Shown here: positions 17,860 to 25,785 of the stretch, piece after piece
Numbering within the stretch: position 1 is the stretch's first letter
How the letters are laid out: every line of letters starts with the position of its first letter
DNA from: Janthinobacterium lividum
Lineage (GTDB): Bacteria; Pseudomonadota; Gammaproteobacteria; Burkholderiales; Burkholderiaceae_D
DNA: 64,000 bases
Reading direction: 5' to 3'
Assembly: GCF_011601275.1 (NCBI RefSeq)
Contig: NZ_JAAOLY010000003.1
Span: 186,001-250,000, forward strand
Position numbers and translations under genes: made by a program
The notes under the pieces: model-generated
Told to the model about the DNA's origin: nothing
The model's database searches: none
What the model saw: only the letters and a program-made list of their open reading frames with translations

Positions 17860-20800
17860 TTAGCCAGGCGGCAGAATTCTCAGCACCACGCAATTGCGCC
17901 CCGCATCCTTGGCCAGGTACAGCGCGGCATCGGCCAGGCGCAGCAGGGTGTCCGGATCGGCTGCGCCCGGCGCCGACTGGACCGCGATGCCGACGCTGAT
18001 CGTCACCTGCTGCGTATCCGCACTTTCATGGAAGATGCCCAGATCTGCGATGGCGCGCCGCAGCGCTTCGCCGGTCTGGCGCGCTTCGTCCGCGCCGGTG
18101 TTCGGCAGCACGATCGAAAATTCTTCGCCGCCGTAGCGCGCCGTCAGGTCGCCCGCGCGTCGCATGCCGGCCGCCAGCGCCTGCGCGACCCGGGTCAGGC
18201 AGGCGTCGCCGGCCTGGTGGCCATGCCGGTCGTTGAAGCGCTTGAAGTAGTCGACATCGAGCATGATGACGGCAAGCGGCTGGCCGACGCGCGTGGCACG
18301 CGCACATTCAGCGCGCAGCACGTCGTCGAAATGGCGCCGGTTCGCCAGGCCGGTCAGGCCATCGGTGATGGACAAGGTCGCCAGCTTGCGGTTGGCGTCT
18401 TCCAGCTGTTCCGTGCGTTCGGCAACGCGCCGTTCCAGGCTGTCATGCAGCCTGGCGCTGGAGATCGAGATCATCGCCTGTGCGCCGAGCATGCGCAGGA
18501 ACGCCACGCGTTCTTCCGTAAACGAAGCTTCTGCCAGACGGTTCTCGAAGTACAGGATGCCGCCGATCTGCCCGCCGTGGCGTATCGGCAGGCACATGAC
18601 GGCGCGCGGCAGGTGCAACTGCACGTACGGGTCGGCGGCAAAGCGCGAGGCGCCCGTGATGCAATCTTCGATCACCTCGGCACCGGTGCGCACGACGTAG
18701 CGCAGCAGCGACAGCGGGAACTGCGGGTCGCTGGCGGCGTTCAGGTCGAGCTGGCGCGATTGCAGGACAGTGACGCCATCGCCATCGATATTGGCCTCCA
18801 GCTGGTAGCTGCCTTCGGACAGCAGCAGCAGGCGCGCTACCTGCGCGCCGGCGTTTTCGCACACGATGGCAATGAGGCGCGTCAGCACCTTGCGCAGGCC
18901 CACTTCGTTCGACAGGATCTGCGACGCCTTCAGCAGCGACACCAGGTCGAGCGCGGAACTGCCGTGCGTGTGGGAGACAGAATGCCGTTGCGTGCTGCGG
19001 CCTTCCATCCTTGATAACAGTATGCCGTGGCGTGCCTGCAGCTGCGCCACCTTGCCCTGCGCACCCCACTGGCCGTAATGCGCGATGGCGTCCTGGATAA
19101 AGACGCCGGCCACGCGCGCATGTCCCTGATCGAACCAGCATTCGCCGCATAGCTCATTGCCCAGCGCTTGCATGTTGACGTAGCCGGCCAGGCCGGCCGC
19201 GTCGATCGCCTGCTGGTAATGGCGCGTGGCCAGTTGCAGGTCTTCCCGGTAGCGCGCCATCTCGGCCAGCACCAGCAGGTGCTTGGCGCCGCTGTTGTCC
19301 GAGCCTTGTTTGGCCCACTTGGCGAGGCTCGCCTGCAGCGTGCCGATCACGGTCAGCAGATCGCCCGCGTCGGGGCGCGCAGGATGGCGCCGCAAGGCGC
19401 GGATCAGGATCAGCGCGGCGTAGAAACTGCACTCGGCAACCTTGGCCTGGCCGCGCATGATCTGGGTGACGATGCCGAGCTGGCCGGCCAGCGGTTCGGC
19501 GTCGGCGCCGTCGAACAGGTAGGCGTTGCGGATCTTCCCCTGCAAGAAGTAGGCGCGGTACAGGTGCGAGTCGCCATACTGATCGAGGAAGCGCGCCTCG
19601 CTGAAGGCCCCATCATCGTAGCTGTCGTGGCGGGGCAGGAGGCCCATCAGGCATTTGATGGGCTGGACCGCGGCGGCGACGCAGCAATCGGCCATCGCCT
19701 GCTGACCGTTGGCGCGCATCAGCGCCAGATCGTGCTCGATATCGTGCATCAGGTGCGGCAGGTAGTCGCCGAGGATGATACGGTCGGTGGCGCGCACGGC
19801 CGCCACCACGCCGACCTGCACGAAATCGGCGATTTCCAGGGCCCAGCCAAACGCCTCCTCGTACAGGGCGTCGGAGCTGCGCAGCGGCTGCGTCCAGTGG
19901 TTGCTGAGCGCGCCGAACATCAGGCCCGTGAGCGTGCGCGTCTGCAGGTTGGCACGGCGCCTGGCCAGCGCCATCGCCATCGCGCCGAATTCGTAGCCGC
20001 GCGCGATGTCGCCGCTGTACAGCGCGACCATCATCGCGTAGCCGACATAGGCGACGGCGCTGAAATCGCTGTTCCCCCGCTGCATGGACAGCCGCGTCAT
20101 CGACACCACCATCAGCGCGCTGAGATCCTGCTGGCCGGCGTAGTAGCTGGCCATCCACAGGCCTTGCATCATCTGCATGGCGGCCACCGCGTCCGGTTCG
20201 CACATGTCATCGGCCGCCAGCAAGGCCTCGGGCGCCTGCGCGCCAGGCTGTCGCCCGATGTCGGCGAGGATGTCGGCGAAGCGCATCTTCATCTGCGCCA
20301 CGTCGTGCGGAATGTCGATGTGCAGCAGCGCCAGGCCATCGCGTTGCACGGCGATGGCGTCGAGCAGGCGGCCCTGCAATTGATACTGGTGCGCCTGGAT
20401 GGCAATGCACCGAACCTGCAGCAAGGGGCTCAAGGTGCGGGCCCGCACCAGCGGGTAGATCGCCTCGGCGGCATCGAACTGGCCACACAGGTAGGCCGCT
20501 TCGGCCGCGCCCAGCTGCAGGTCGAGCCAGAGGTCAGCGTGCGCGTTCCATGCCTGCGCCGGCAGCAGGTCGAGACCAATGCGTGTGTGCTCCAGCGTGG
20601 ACTGGAACGCGGCGCAGCGCCGTGCCTTGGCGCCAGCCTGGAGATTGAGCATCGCCAGCTGCACGCGCTCGCCCGCATCGTTGATCAGCGCGCGGCCGGC
20701 GTTGAGCTGCTCGACGATTTCGAACAGTGTCTCGTCCCGACGCTCCGGCGCCGTATGCCGCAGCAGCAAGCGGCCGATGAGAAGATGGTTGGCCGTGCGC

Positions 20801-22902
20801 ATATCGTCGCCGGCGACCAGGTAGGCTGCCTGCTGCACCCGGTCGTGCAGGAAGCGGTAAGCGACGCCGCTGCTGGCTGCATCGGTGTCGCCGTCGACGT
20901 ATTTATAGCGTTCGTCGAGCGGCTGGATCAAGCCTGCCCTGAGCGCCGGCCACAGGTCTTGCTGCGTTTTCCGGGGCGCGCGGTCCACTGCCAGCGCGAG
21001 CGTGTCGAGCGCGAAGCGGTTGCCGCAGGAGGCGGCCAGTTGCAGCAGATGCTGCGTCACCGTGGGCAGGCGGCGGATTTTTTCCAGCAGTACCTCGACC
21101 ACGTTGTCGGTATATCTGGCCTGTTCTATCGCGGGCATGTCCCAGTCCCAGCAATCGTCGGCGGCCCGGTAGCGCAGCTGGCCCGTCTCATTGAGCGAAG
21201 CGAGGAACTGGTTGAGGAAAAACGGATTGCCGGCCGTCTTGCGGTAGCAAATACTGGTCAGCGGCGCGCAGTCGGGGACCGTCACGCGCACGGTGGCCGA
21301 GACCATTTGCGCAACCTGCGGCTCGGTCAGTGCGCTCAGTAACAGCGTGGACAGGCGTACGTCACGGGCCAGCAGCTTGTCGCGCAGGGCGATGAGCGGA
21401 TGCGCGGGACCCACCTCGTTGTCGCGGTATGCGCCGATGAACAGCAAGCTGCTATTGTCGCAGGAGACCATCAGCAGTTCGATCATCCGCAAGGTGGCCG
21501 CATCGGCCCATTGCAGGTCGTCGAGGAACAGCACCAGCGGATGCCCGGCGCAGGCGAAGACTTCGACGAAGCGGGGGAAGAGGCGGTCCAGGCGCAGCTG
21601 TGCCTGTGCCGGCGCCGACGCGGGCACCGCGTCCGTGGGGCCGACGATCAACGCCAACTGGGGAATCAGCTCGACCAGCATGCCGATGCCGCTGCCCAGC
21701 GCCGCATGCAGTTTGGCGGACCACTGCCGCAGCGTTTCCTCGGGCTGGCCGAGCAGCTGGCGCACCAGTCCCTGGAATGCCTGGATCAGCGGGGCATACG
21801 GCACGTCGCGCTGGTGCTGGTCAAATTTGCCGGACAGGAAGCAGCCGCGCCGGGCGGTGATGGGCTTTTGTACTTCGTTGATGACCGCCGACTTGCCTAT
21901 GCCCGAATGGCCGGCCACCAGCAGCATCTCGCACGTGCCCGCGGCGCTGCGTTCAAACGCCGCTAGCAGCACGGCGATGGCATCCTCGCGCCCGTGCAGC
22001 GTTTGCGGCACGAGAAAGCGGCCGTTGTGGTCGGACAGCTTGAGCGCCTGCGCCGGCTTTTGCGCGCGGCAGGCTTCGAGGTCGCTGCGCAAGCCCTGCA
22101 AGCTCTGGTAGCGTTGATCCGCATTTTTTTCCAGCAGCCGCTGGATGATCGGCAGCAGCTGGCCAGGCAAGTTTGCCAGCGCCGGGTGCGACCAGTCGGG
22201 ACTGCGCGCAATGTGGCAATGCACGAGTTCCATCTCGTCGCGCGACTCGAACGGCGCCTGGCCGGCCAGCAGTTCGTAGAAGGTGGCGCCGAGCGCATAG
22301 AAATCGGCGCGCCAATCGATCCTCCGGTTCATGCGCCCGGTCTGCTCCGGCGCCATGTAGCGCAGCGTGCCTTCCAGGGCTTGGAGATTGACGATGCCGT
22401 GGTTTTCGTATGGCAGTTCGCAGGCGATGCCGAAATCGATCAGCTGCAACAGGCGCCGCTCGCCATTCCACACCAGGTTGGAGGGATTGATGTCCTTGTG
22501 GATCACGCCCTGATGATGGACCTCTTCCAGCGCTACGCACAGTTGCAGCGCGATGTCGAAAAAGTCCTCCAGCGCCAATGCAGGCAGCGACGGCGTCCTG
22601 CGCGCCGCCACCTGCGCGCGCAACACCTGGTCGAGCGCCTGGCCACCAGCATCTTCGAGGACCATCGTCCAGCACCCGCCGTGCAGCTGCAGTGCCAGCG
22701 GATGCGCCACGCCAGGATGGCGGCAGCGGCGCGCGATCGCATACTCGCGCTTGAATTGCGCCAGTTGCTGAAAGGAGGGAAACTGCTGATTGGGTTTCTT
22801 GACGATCAGCGCGGTGCCATCCGCAGCCCTGGCGCGGTAAACCCGTGAGCGGGCACCGCTATGCAGCTGTTTGATGATCTCGTGATCGAAAAGGGAGCGC
22901 AT
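17860..22902 (-). CDS. Ser/Thr kinase-AAA ATPase-GAF-GGDEF signalling protein
   Basis: Cytoplasmic signalling protein of 1680 residues. Residues of about 8-275 are a eukaryotic-type protein kinase domain (VKKP with the ATP-binding Lys near 35, HKDINPSN with catalytic Asp near 137, DFG, and MAPEQ). Residues of about 300-560 are an AAA-16 ATPase with Walker A GHSGIGKS near 331 and Walker B LFLDDLQWAD. A long helical repeat region of TPR type spans about 700-1280. A GAF domain covers about 1310-1450, and a coiled linker (RRVAERTEQLEDANRKLATL) leads to a C-terminal GGDEF domain. The active site reads GGEEF at 1591-1595 and an RxxD product-inhibition site (RAGD) lies five residues before it, so the cyclase should be active. 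This couples kinase/ATPase sensing to cyclic-di-GMP synthesis. The input signal is unknown. Confidence 0.9.
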   Translation of the reverse strand: MRSLFDHEIIKQLHSGARSRVYRARAADGTALIVKKPNQQFPSFQQLAQFKREYAIARRCRHPGVAHPLALQLHGGCWTMVLEDAGGQALDQVLRAQVAARRTPSLPALALEDFFDIALQLCVALEEVHHQGVIHKDINPSNLVWNGERRLLQLIDFGIACELPYENHGIVNLQALEGTLRYMAPEQTGRMNRRIDWRADFYALGATFYELLAGQAPFESRDEMELVHCHIARSPDWSHPALANLPGQLLPIIQRLLEKNADQRYQSLQGLRSDLEACRAQKPAQALKLSDHNGRFLVPQTLHGREDAIAVLLAAFERSAAGTCEMLLVAGHSGIGKSAVINEVQKPITARRGCFLSGKFDQHQRDVPYAPLIQAFQGLVRQLLGQPEETLRQWSAKLHAALGSGIGMLVELIPQLALIVGPTDAVPASAPAQAQLRLDRLFPRFVEVFACAGHPLVLFLDDLQWADAATLRMIELLMVSCDNSSLLFIGAYRDNEVGPAHPLIALRDKLLARDVRLSTLLLSALTEPQVAQMVSATVRVTVPDCAPLTSICYRKTAGNPFFLNQFLASLNETGQLRYRAADDCWDWDMPAIEQARYTDNVVEVLLEKIRRLPTVTQHLLQLAASCGNRFALDTLALAVDRAPRKTQQDLWPALRAGLIQPLDERYKYVDGDTDAASSGVAYRFLHDRVQQAAYLVAGDDMRTANHLLIGRLLLRHTAPERRDETLFEIVEQLNAGRALINDAGERVQLAMLNLQAGAKARRCAAFQSTLEHTRIGLDLLPAQAWNAHADLWLDLQLGAAEAAYLCGQFDAAEAIYPLVRARTLSPLLQVRCIAIQAHQYQLQGRLLDAIAVQRDGLALLHIDIPHDVAQMKMRFADILADIGRQPGAQAPEALLAADDMCEPDAVAAMQMMQGLWMASYYAGQQDLSALMVVSMTRLSMQRGNSDFSAVAYVGYAMMVALYSGDIARGYEFGAMAMALARRRANLQTRTLTGLMFGALSNHWTQPLRSSDALYEEAFGWALEIADFVQVGVVAAVRATDRIILGDYLPHLMHDIEHDLALMRANGQQAMADCCVAAAVQPIKCLMGLLPRHDSYDDGAFSEARFLDQYGDSHLYRAYFLQGKIRNAYLFDGADAEPLAGQLGIVTQIMRGQAKVAECSFYAALILIRALRRHPARPDAGDLLTVIGTLQASLAKWAKQGSDNSGAKHLLVLAEMARYREDLQLATRHYQQAIDAAGLAGYVNMQALGNELCGECWFDQGHARVAGVFIQDAIAHYGQWGAQGKVAQLQARHGILLSRMEGRSTQRHSVSHTHGSSALDLVSLLKASQILSNEVGLRKVLTRLIAIVCENAGAQVARLLLLSEGSYQLEANIDGDGVTVLQSRQLDLNAASDPQFPLSLLRYVVRTGAEVIEDCITGASRFAADPYVQLHLPRAVMCLPIRHGGQIGGILYFENRLAEASFTEERVAFLRMLGAQAMISISSARLHDSLERRVAERTEQLEDANRKLATLSITDGLTGLANRRHFDDVLRAECARATRVGQPLAVIMLDVDYFKRFNDRHGHQAGDACLTRVAQALAAGMRRAGDLTARYGGEEFSIVLPNTGADEARQTGEALRRAIADLGIFHESADTQQVTISVGIAVQSAPGAADPDTLLRLADAALYLAKDAGRNCVVLRILPPG

Positions 22903-23229
22903 GGGCTGGGCTTAGCAGTACACAGACGGTTGCGGGAGCCGGAAGGCGCACATTTCGGAATATTACTTGATTGTAAGTATTATATCAGCAGGGACCTGCG
23001 GGGGAGCCAGCGGGCTGATGGGGAGTGTTGTAAAAATGCCAGTGGGGGAGGGAATTGATCGGGGTGGAGGTCGCGGCAAAGCGGAAGTGGCGGAGGTGCC
23101 GAACATGTTGGATATGGAGGAGGGATGAGTGGATGCTGCTTACCGGTTAGGTGCAGGCGCGGATCCCGACGGCACGCCCGACTTGGACGCTGACCAGGTG
23201 CGCGTTACCGGCACGTGAGGTGGCTCATT
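22903..23229. other. Upstream region of the kinase gene
   Basis: About 325 bases without a gene. On the minus strand a perfect TATAAT (22,979-22,984) lies about 77 bases before the kinase start and may be its -10 box, but no good -35 is present. The part from about 23,040 to 23,229 is G-rich and holds nothing recognisable. Confidence 0.35.
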
Positions 23230-23951
23230 TCAGCCATTTGTTGGTGAGTGTCGACCCGAGCCGAACATCGCAACGTGCCAGTCGATTGTCTTGTCCGTGT
23301 TTTCCGAACGCTTGCCAACGCCCTGGTAGCCAGCGTCGCCAAGCACCGCCTTCTCGCCGCCGTGCAGCAGCGCATGCGCCTGGGTCACGTCGGCTACATT
23401 GCCTGCCGTGCCGACCACCGAGTGCACCAGGCCGGCCGCCATGTCCACGCCCACATGAGCCTTCATGCCGAAGTGCCAGTCGTTCCCTTTCTTCGACTGG
23501 TGCATCTCGGGATCGCGCTCCTTGTCGCGATTTTTCGTCGACGGCGGCGCGGCGATCAATGTCGCGTCCACGATCGTCCCCTCGCGCATGACCAAACCTT
23601 TCCTGGCCAGGTGCATGTTGATCTCATCGAAAATCCGGCGTGTCAGATTGTGCTTCTCCAGCAGTCGACGGAACTTCAACAACGTCGTCGCGTCCGGTGC
23701 CGATTCGTTCGTGAGATCAATGCCGACGAAGCCTCGAATGGACTGGCTGTCGTCGATCGCATCTTCGATTCCCTCGTCCAACAAACCGAAGCACTGCTGC
23801 GCGATATACATGCGCTCCAGGCCCGTCGGTGGACGGCCGCGGCCATCGCCTTTCGGGTAATACGGCAGCAGCGCCGCTACCAGCGACGGTCTCGGCGAGT
23901 CTGCTTCTTCTTGTGGATGAACTCGGCGTCGGAGAACGTGGTTTGCTTCAT
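23230..23951 (-). pseudogene. Broken IS5-family transposase
   Basis: The frame from 23,811 gives QQCFGLLDEGIEDAI, GIDLTNESAPDATTLLKFRR, GTIVDATLIAAPPSTKNRD, KKGNDWHFGMKAHVGVD and GDAGYQGV, the core of IS5-type DDE transposases with two Asp residues visible. The normal N terminus MKQTTFSDAEFIHKKKQTRR is found at 23,951 in another frame. Between it and the core, a deletion plus frameshift removes the WxxLxxLIEPxYPK region. At the other end the frame leaves the family after DWHVAM, and the last 90 or so residues with the catalytic Glu are missing. No terminal inverted repeats were found. The element is dead. Confidence 0.88.
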
Positions 23952-24100
23952 GGCTGTCTGGAAGGAATCGAAGACGTCATTGTGCCAGTTCAGGATCTCA
24001 GGCGGGCCGCTGCCGGTTCAAATCAATGCTTCCCTGGATACTCAACTATTCGGGCACATTCGCCCCTGTTCTGGAGGACCGCCCATAAGCTTATTCAGCT

Positions 24101-25024
24101 ATGATGCTGTTCATCCGAACTCAAGCGAACAACGTCATGCTTGAACCCACGCCCGAAACTATCAGTGCGCTTGCCGAACACTATCTTCCCGTGTCGCCAA
24201 CTGTCCCCTACATCGGGCCAAGCAAGGTGGCCCTGGTGACCATCCAGTTCGAACTCACCGCGGACCTGCCGGTTGCAGTCCGCAAATGGGAGCAGTTGGG
24301 CTTTGTGCGGGTCAACCCGTACGGTGAGACATCGCTAGCCGACAACTTGGATCGGAGCGGCTTTCCCTTCGAGGCGGCAGCCATTGGAGCATCTGTCGTT
24401 GTGTCTACGGCTTGGCCGGCTCTGTCGCAAGCCGTCTATCTGGCGCCGGCCTCGTCACAGGCACGAGAGGCAGGCCGGACCGTGCGAGGCTATGGAAGCA
24501 CGACGTTTGAACTTAGTGCGCCGCCCCCGGTTGCAACTTCCCATCTGGAACCGGAGACATGTGAAGCCGCGCGAATTCTGCTAGACCACACGCAGGATTT
24601 GCAAGCCACCGTGGAAAAATGGGAAAACGCGGGATTCGTGAGGCTGGGCGCCGCCGATGCGGTCATGAGAAACGATTTGATGGGCTTTTCGCACATCATC
24701 GCTTACACGGCCCTCGCGTTGGGGGCAACGCTGGTCGCCTTCCAAGGAACGCCGGCGAAGCAGCGCAGGATCCGGCGCCTGGATGACGGGCATATCGACA
24801 TGGATGCTGTACATGCGGACCCGCCGGTACAGATGTCCCCGCGCGGGTCGTCGGTGATCCAGGCCGTCTTCCTCGCGCCCACCTCGATCGACGCAAGGGC
24901 AAGGGCCGAAGCGGCATTGACCTGTAGCCACGTGCCACCAACCCTTGAATCGATCAAATCGGCTGAACTGCCTCTGCCAGTGCCTGGGCGTCGCCCAACC
25001 AGCATTGTTCCGTCGTGCAGGTAG
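24101..25024 (+). CDS. Unrecognised protein with internal duplication
   Basis: Product of up to 307 residues that I do not recognise. It has no signal peptide or membrane helix. Two related segments can be aligned by eye. The first (about residues 57-116) runs KWEQLGFVRVN to GASVVV to QAVYLAP. The second (about 169-260) runs KWENAGFVRLG to GATLVA to QAVFLAP. The pattern of a strand ending LGFVR followed by A-x-x-x-GA-x-VV faintly recalls a small domain found in some bacterial lipoproteins, but that is weak. The start could be 24,101, 24,104 or 24,137, and none has a strong ribosome-binding site. It lies between a dead transposase and phage debris, so it may be acquired. Confidence 0.55.
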   Translation: MMLFIRTQANNVMLEPTPETISALAEHYLPVSPTVPYIGPSKVALVTIQFELTADLPVAVRKWEQLGFVRVNPYGETSLADNLDRSGFPFEAAAIGASVVVSTAWPALSQAVYLAPASSQAREAGRTVRGYGSTTFELSAPPPVATSHLEPETCEAARILLDHTQDLQATVEKWENAGFVRLGAADAVMRNDLMGFSHIIAYTALALGATLVAFQGTPAKQRRIRRLDDGHIDMDAVHADPPVQMSPRGSSVIQAVFLAPTSIDARARAEAALTCSHVPPTLESIKSAELPLPVPGRRPTSIVPSCR

Positions 25025-25044
25025 CCAGATGGGCAGTGATTAAA

Positions 25045-25212
25045 TCAGCGGTTCCCTAAAAAAATCACAAGGAAAATCATTGTAATAATTCCACTTATTA
25101 CAAAACCCCAATATACTATTCTCTCGGTATTGGACATTTCCTGGAGACGTTGCCCTAGATTTTTTGTGAGAATATCTTTATATAATTCTTTAGGACATTT
25201 CTTCTTATCCAT
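25045..25212 (-). CDS. Small AT-rich single-helix membrane protein
   Basis: Product of 55 residues: a basic N terminus (MDKKKCPKELYKDILTKN), an amphipathic middle and one membrane helix at the C terminus (GFVISGIITMIFLVIFLG). The ATG at 25,212 is preceded by gaggaagaaaat, a good ribosome-binding site. An in-frame ATG at 25,281 lies inside an older phage gene fragment and is not needed. The DNA is far richer in A and T than its neighbours, pointing to recent acquisition. Size and topology would fit a phage moron, a holin-like protein or a small toxin, but nothing specific supports one of these. Confidence 0.6.
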   Translation of the reverse strand: MDKKKCPKELYKDILTKNLGQRLQEMSNTERIVYWGFVISGIITMIFLVIFLGNR

Positions 25213-25236
25213 ATTTTCTTCCTCTGGAAATTTTTT

Positions 25237-25368
25237 ACCGAATCGAACTGGTGGACTTTCCAAAGCGGTCAGGGCCACCATGATGGCGCCGGCGTTGGCC
25301 GCGTAATCAGTGACGATCAGGTTGAGCTTGAAGCGGTATTCGAATGAAAGAGAGGCGATGCCATCACG
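25237..25368 (-). pseudogene. Fragment of a P2-type tail completion gene (gpR)
   Basis: In the frame upstream of the small membrane gene the translation reads IASLSFEYRFKLNLIVTDYA, then IMVALTAL. This closely follows the middle of the phage P2 tail completion protein R (ASLSFEKRYTLNVIVTDFTG). A stop at 25,369 precedes it, and the similarity ends near 25,240. The N- and C-terminal parts are absent. It is a relic of a P2-like prophage next to a tRNA gene. Confidence 0.6.
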
Positions 25369-25441
25369 TTACCCTCTTCGGCAAAAGATAAGCTAGAGGT
25401 CGGGCGCGCTCACCGCGATGCCATATCTACCGATTGTTGAG

Positions 25442-25474
25442 GCGTAATCATGGCGTAAATTTGGCGTAATCGCT
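25442..25474. repeat. Three 11-bp direct repeats beside tRNA-Leu
   Basis: Three units beginning ggcgtaa follow each other with an 11-base period: ggcgtaatcat, ggcgtaaattt and ggcgtaatcgc. The spacing is one helical turn. The site lies about 107 bases from the 3' end of a tRNA gene, a common attachment target, so these may be arm-type sites for an integrase or excisionase that has since been lost. Confidence 0.55.
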
Positions 25475-25520
25475 ACTGGTTTTTGTCGGGTTTAATCTGG
25501 ATTAAGGGATGGCGATACGT

Positions 25521-25557
25521 AAAAAAGCCACTAACTCCTTGGAAGTTAATGGCTTTT
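25521..25557 (-). terminator. Intrinsic terminator downstream of tRNA-Leu
   Basis: On the minus strand an 8-bp stem (aaaagcca / tggctttt) is extended by five more pairs after one mismatch and is followed by a T run. It ends about 24 bases after the tRNA 3' end and should stop the tRNA transcript. Confidence 0.75.
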
Positions 25558-25580
25558 CTGATGCTTCTGAATCTGTGCGC

Positions 25581-25667
25581 TGGTGCCCGGAGCCGGAATC
25601 GAACCGGCACGCCCTTACAGGCGGGAGATTTTAAGTCTCCAGTGTCTACCAGTTTCACCATCCGGGC
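25581..25667 (-). tRNA. tRNA-Leu(UAA)
   Basis: An 87-base tRNA including an encoded CCA end. The acceptor stem is GCCCGGA / TCCGGGC. The anticodon loop is CTTAAAA within stem GGAGA/TCTCC, giving anticodon UAA. The long variable arm (cccgcctgtaagggcg) marks a class II leucine tRNA. The T loop GGTTCGATTCC is standard. Phage debris lies on its 3' side, in keeping with use of the gene as an integration site. Confidence 0.96.
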
Positions 25668-25678
25668 AGCGCGGCAAG

Positions 25679-25684
25679 ATTCTA
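25679..25684 (-). promoter_or_regulatory. Probable -10 box of tRNA-Leu
   Basis: TAGAAT on the minus strand lies 12 bases before the mature tRNA 5' end. This leaves room for a start site and a short leader. No good -35 is visible at 16-18 bases. Confidence 0.45.
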
Positions 25685-25785
25685 GCACAGGTGATGCGCA
25701 TCACGCCATCTTGTGCCTGAGCCATGCAGTCCCGTTTGCGCCGGACAGCGCGGTTTTATCTACCCGCCATCAAAACGAACCGCCG

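Noticed and set aside
19168-21342. Long + strand open frame of 724 codons opposite the kinase gene
   Set aside because: It is antisense to a protein with clear domains and has the His/Arg/Gln-rich composition of a GC-rich shadow frame.
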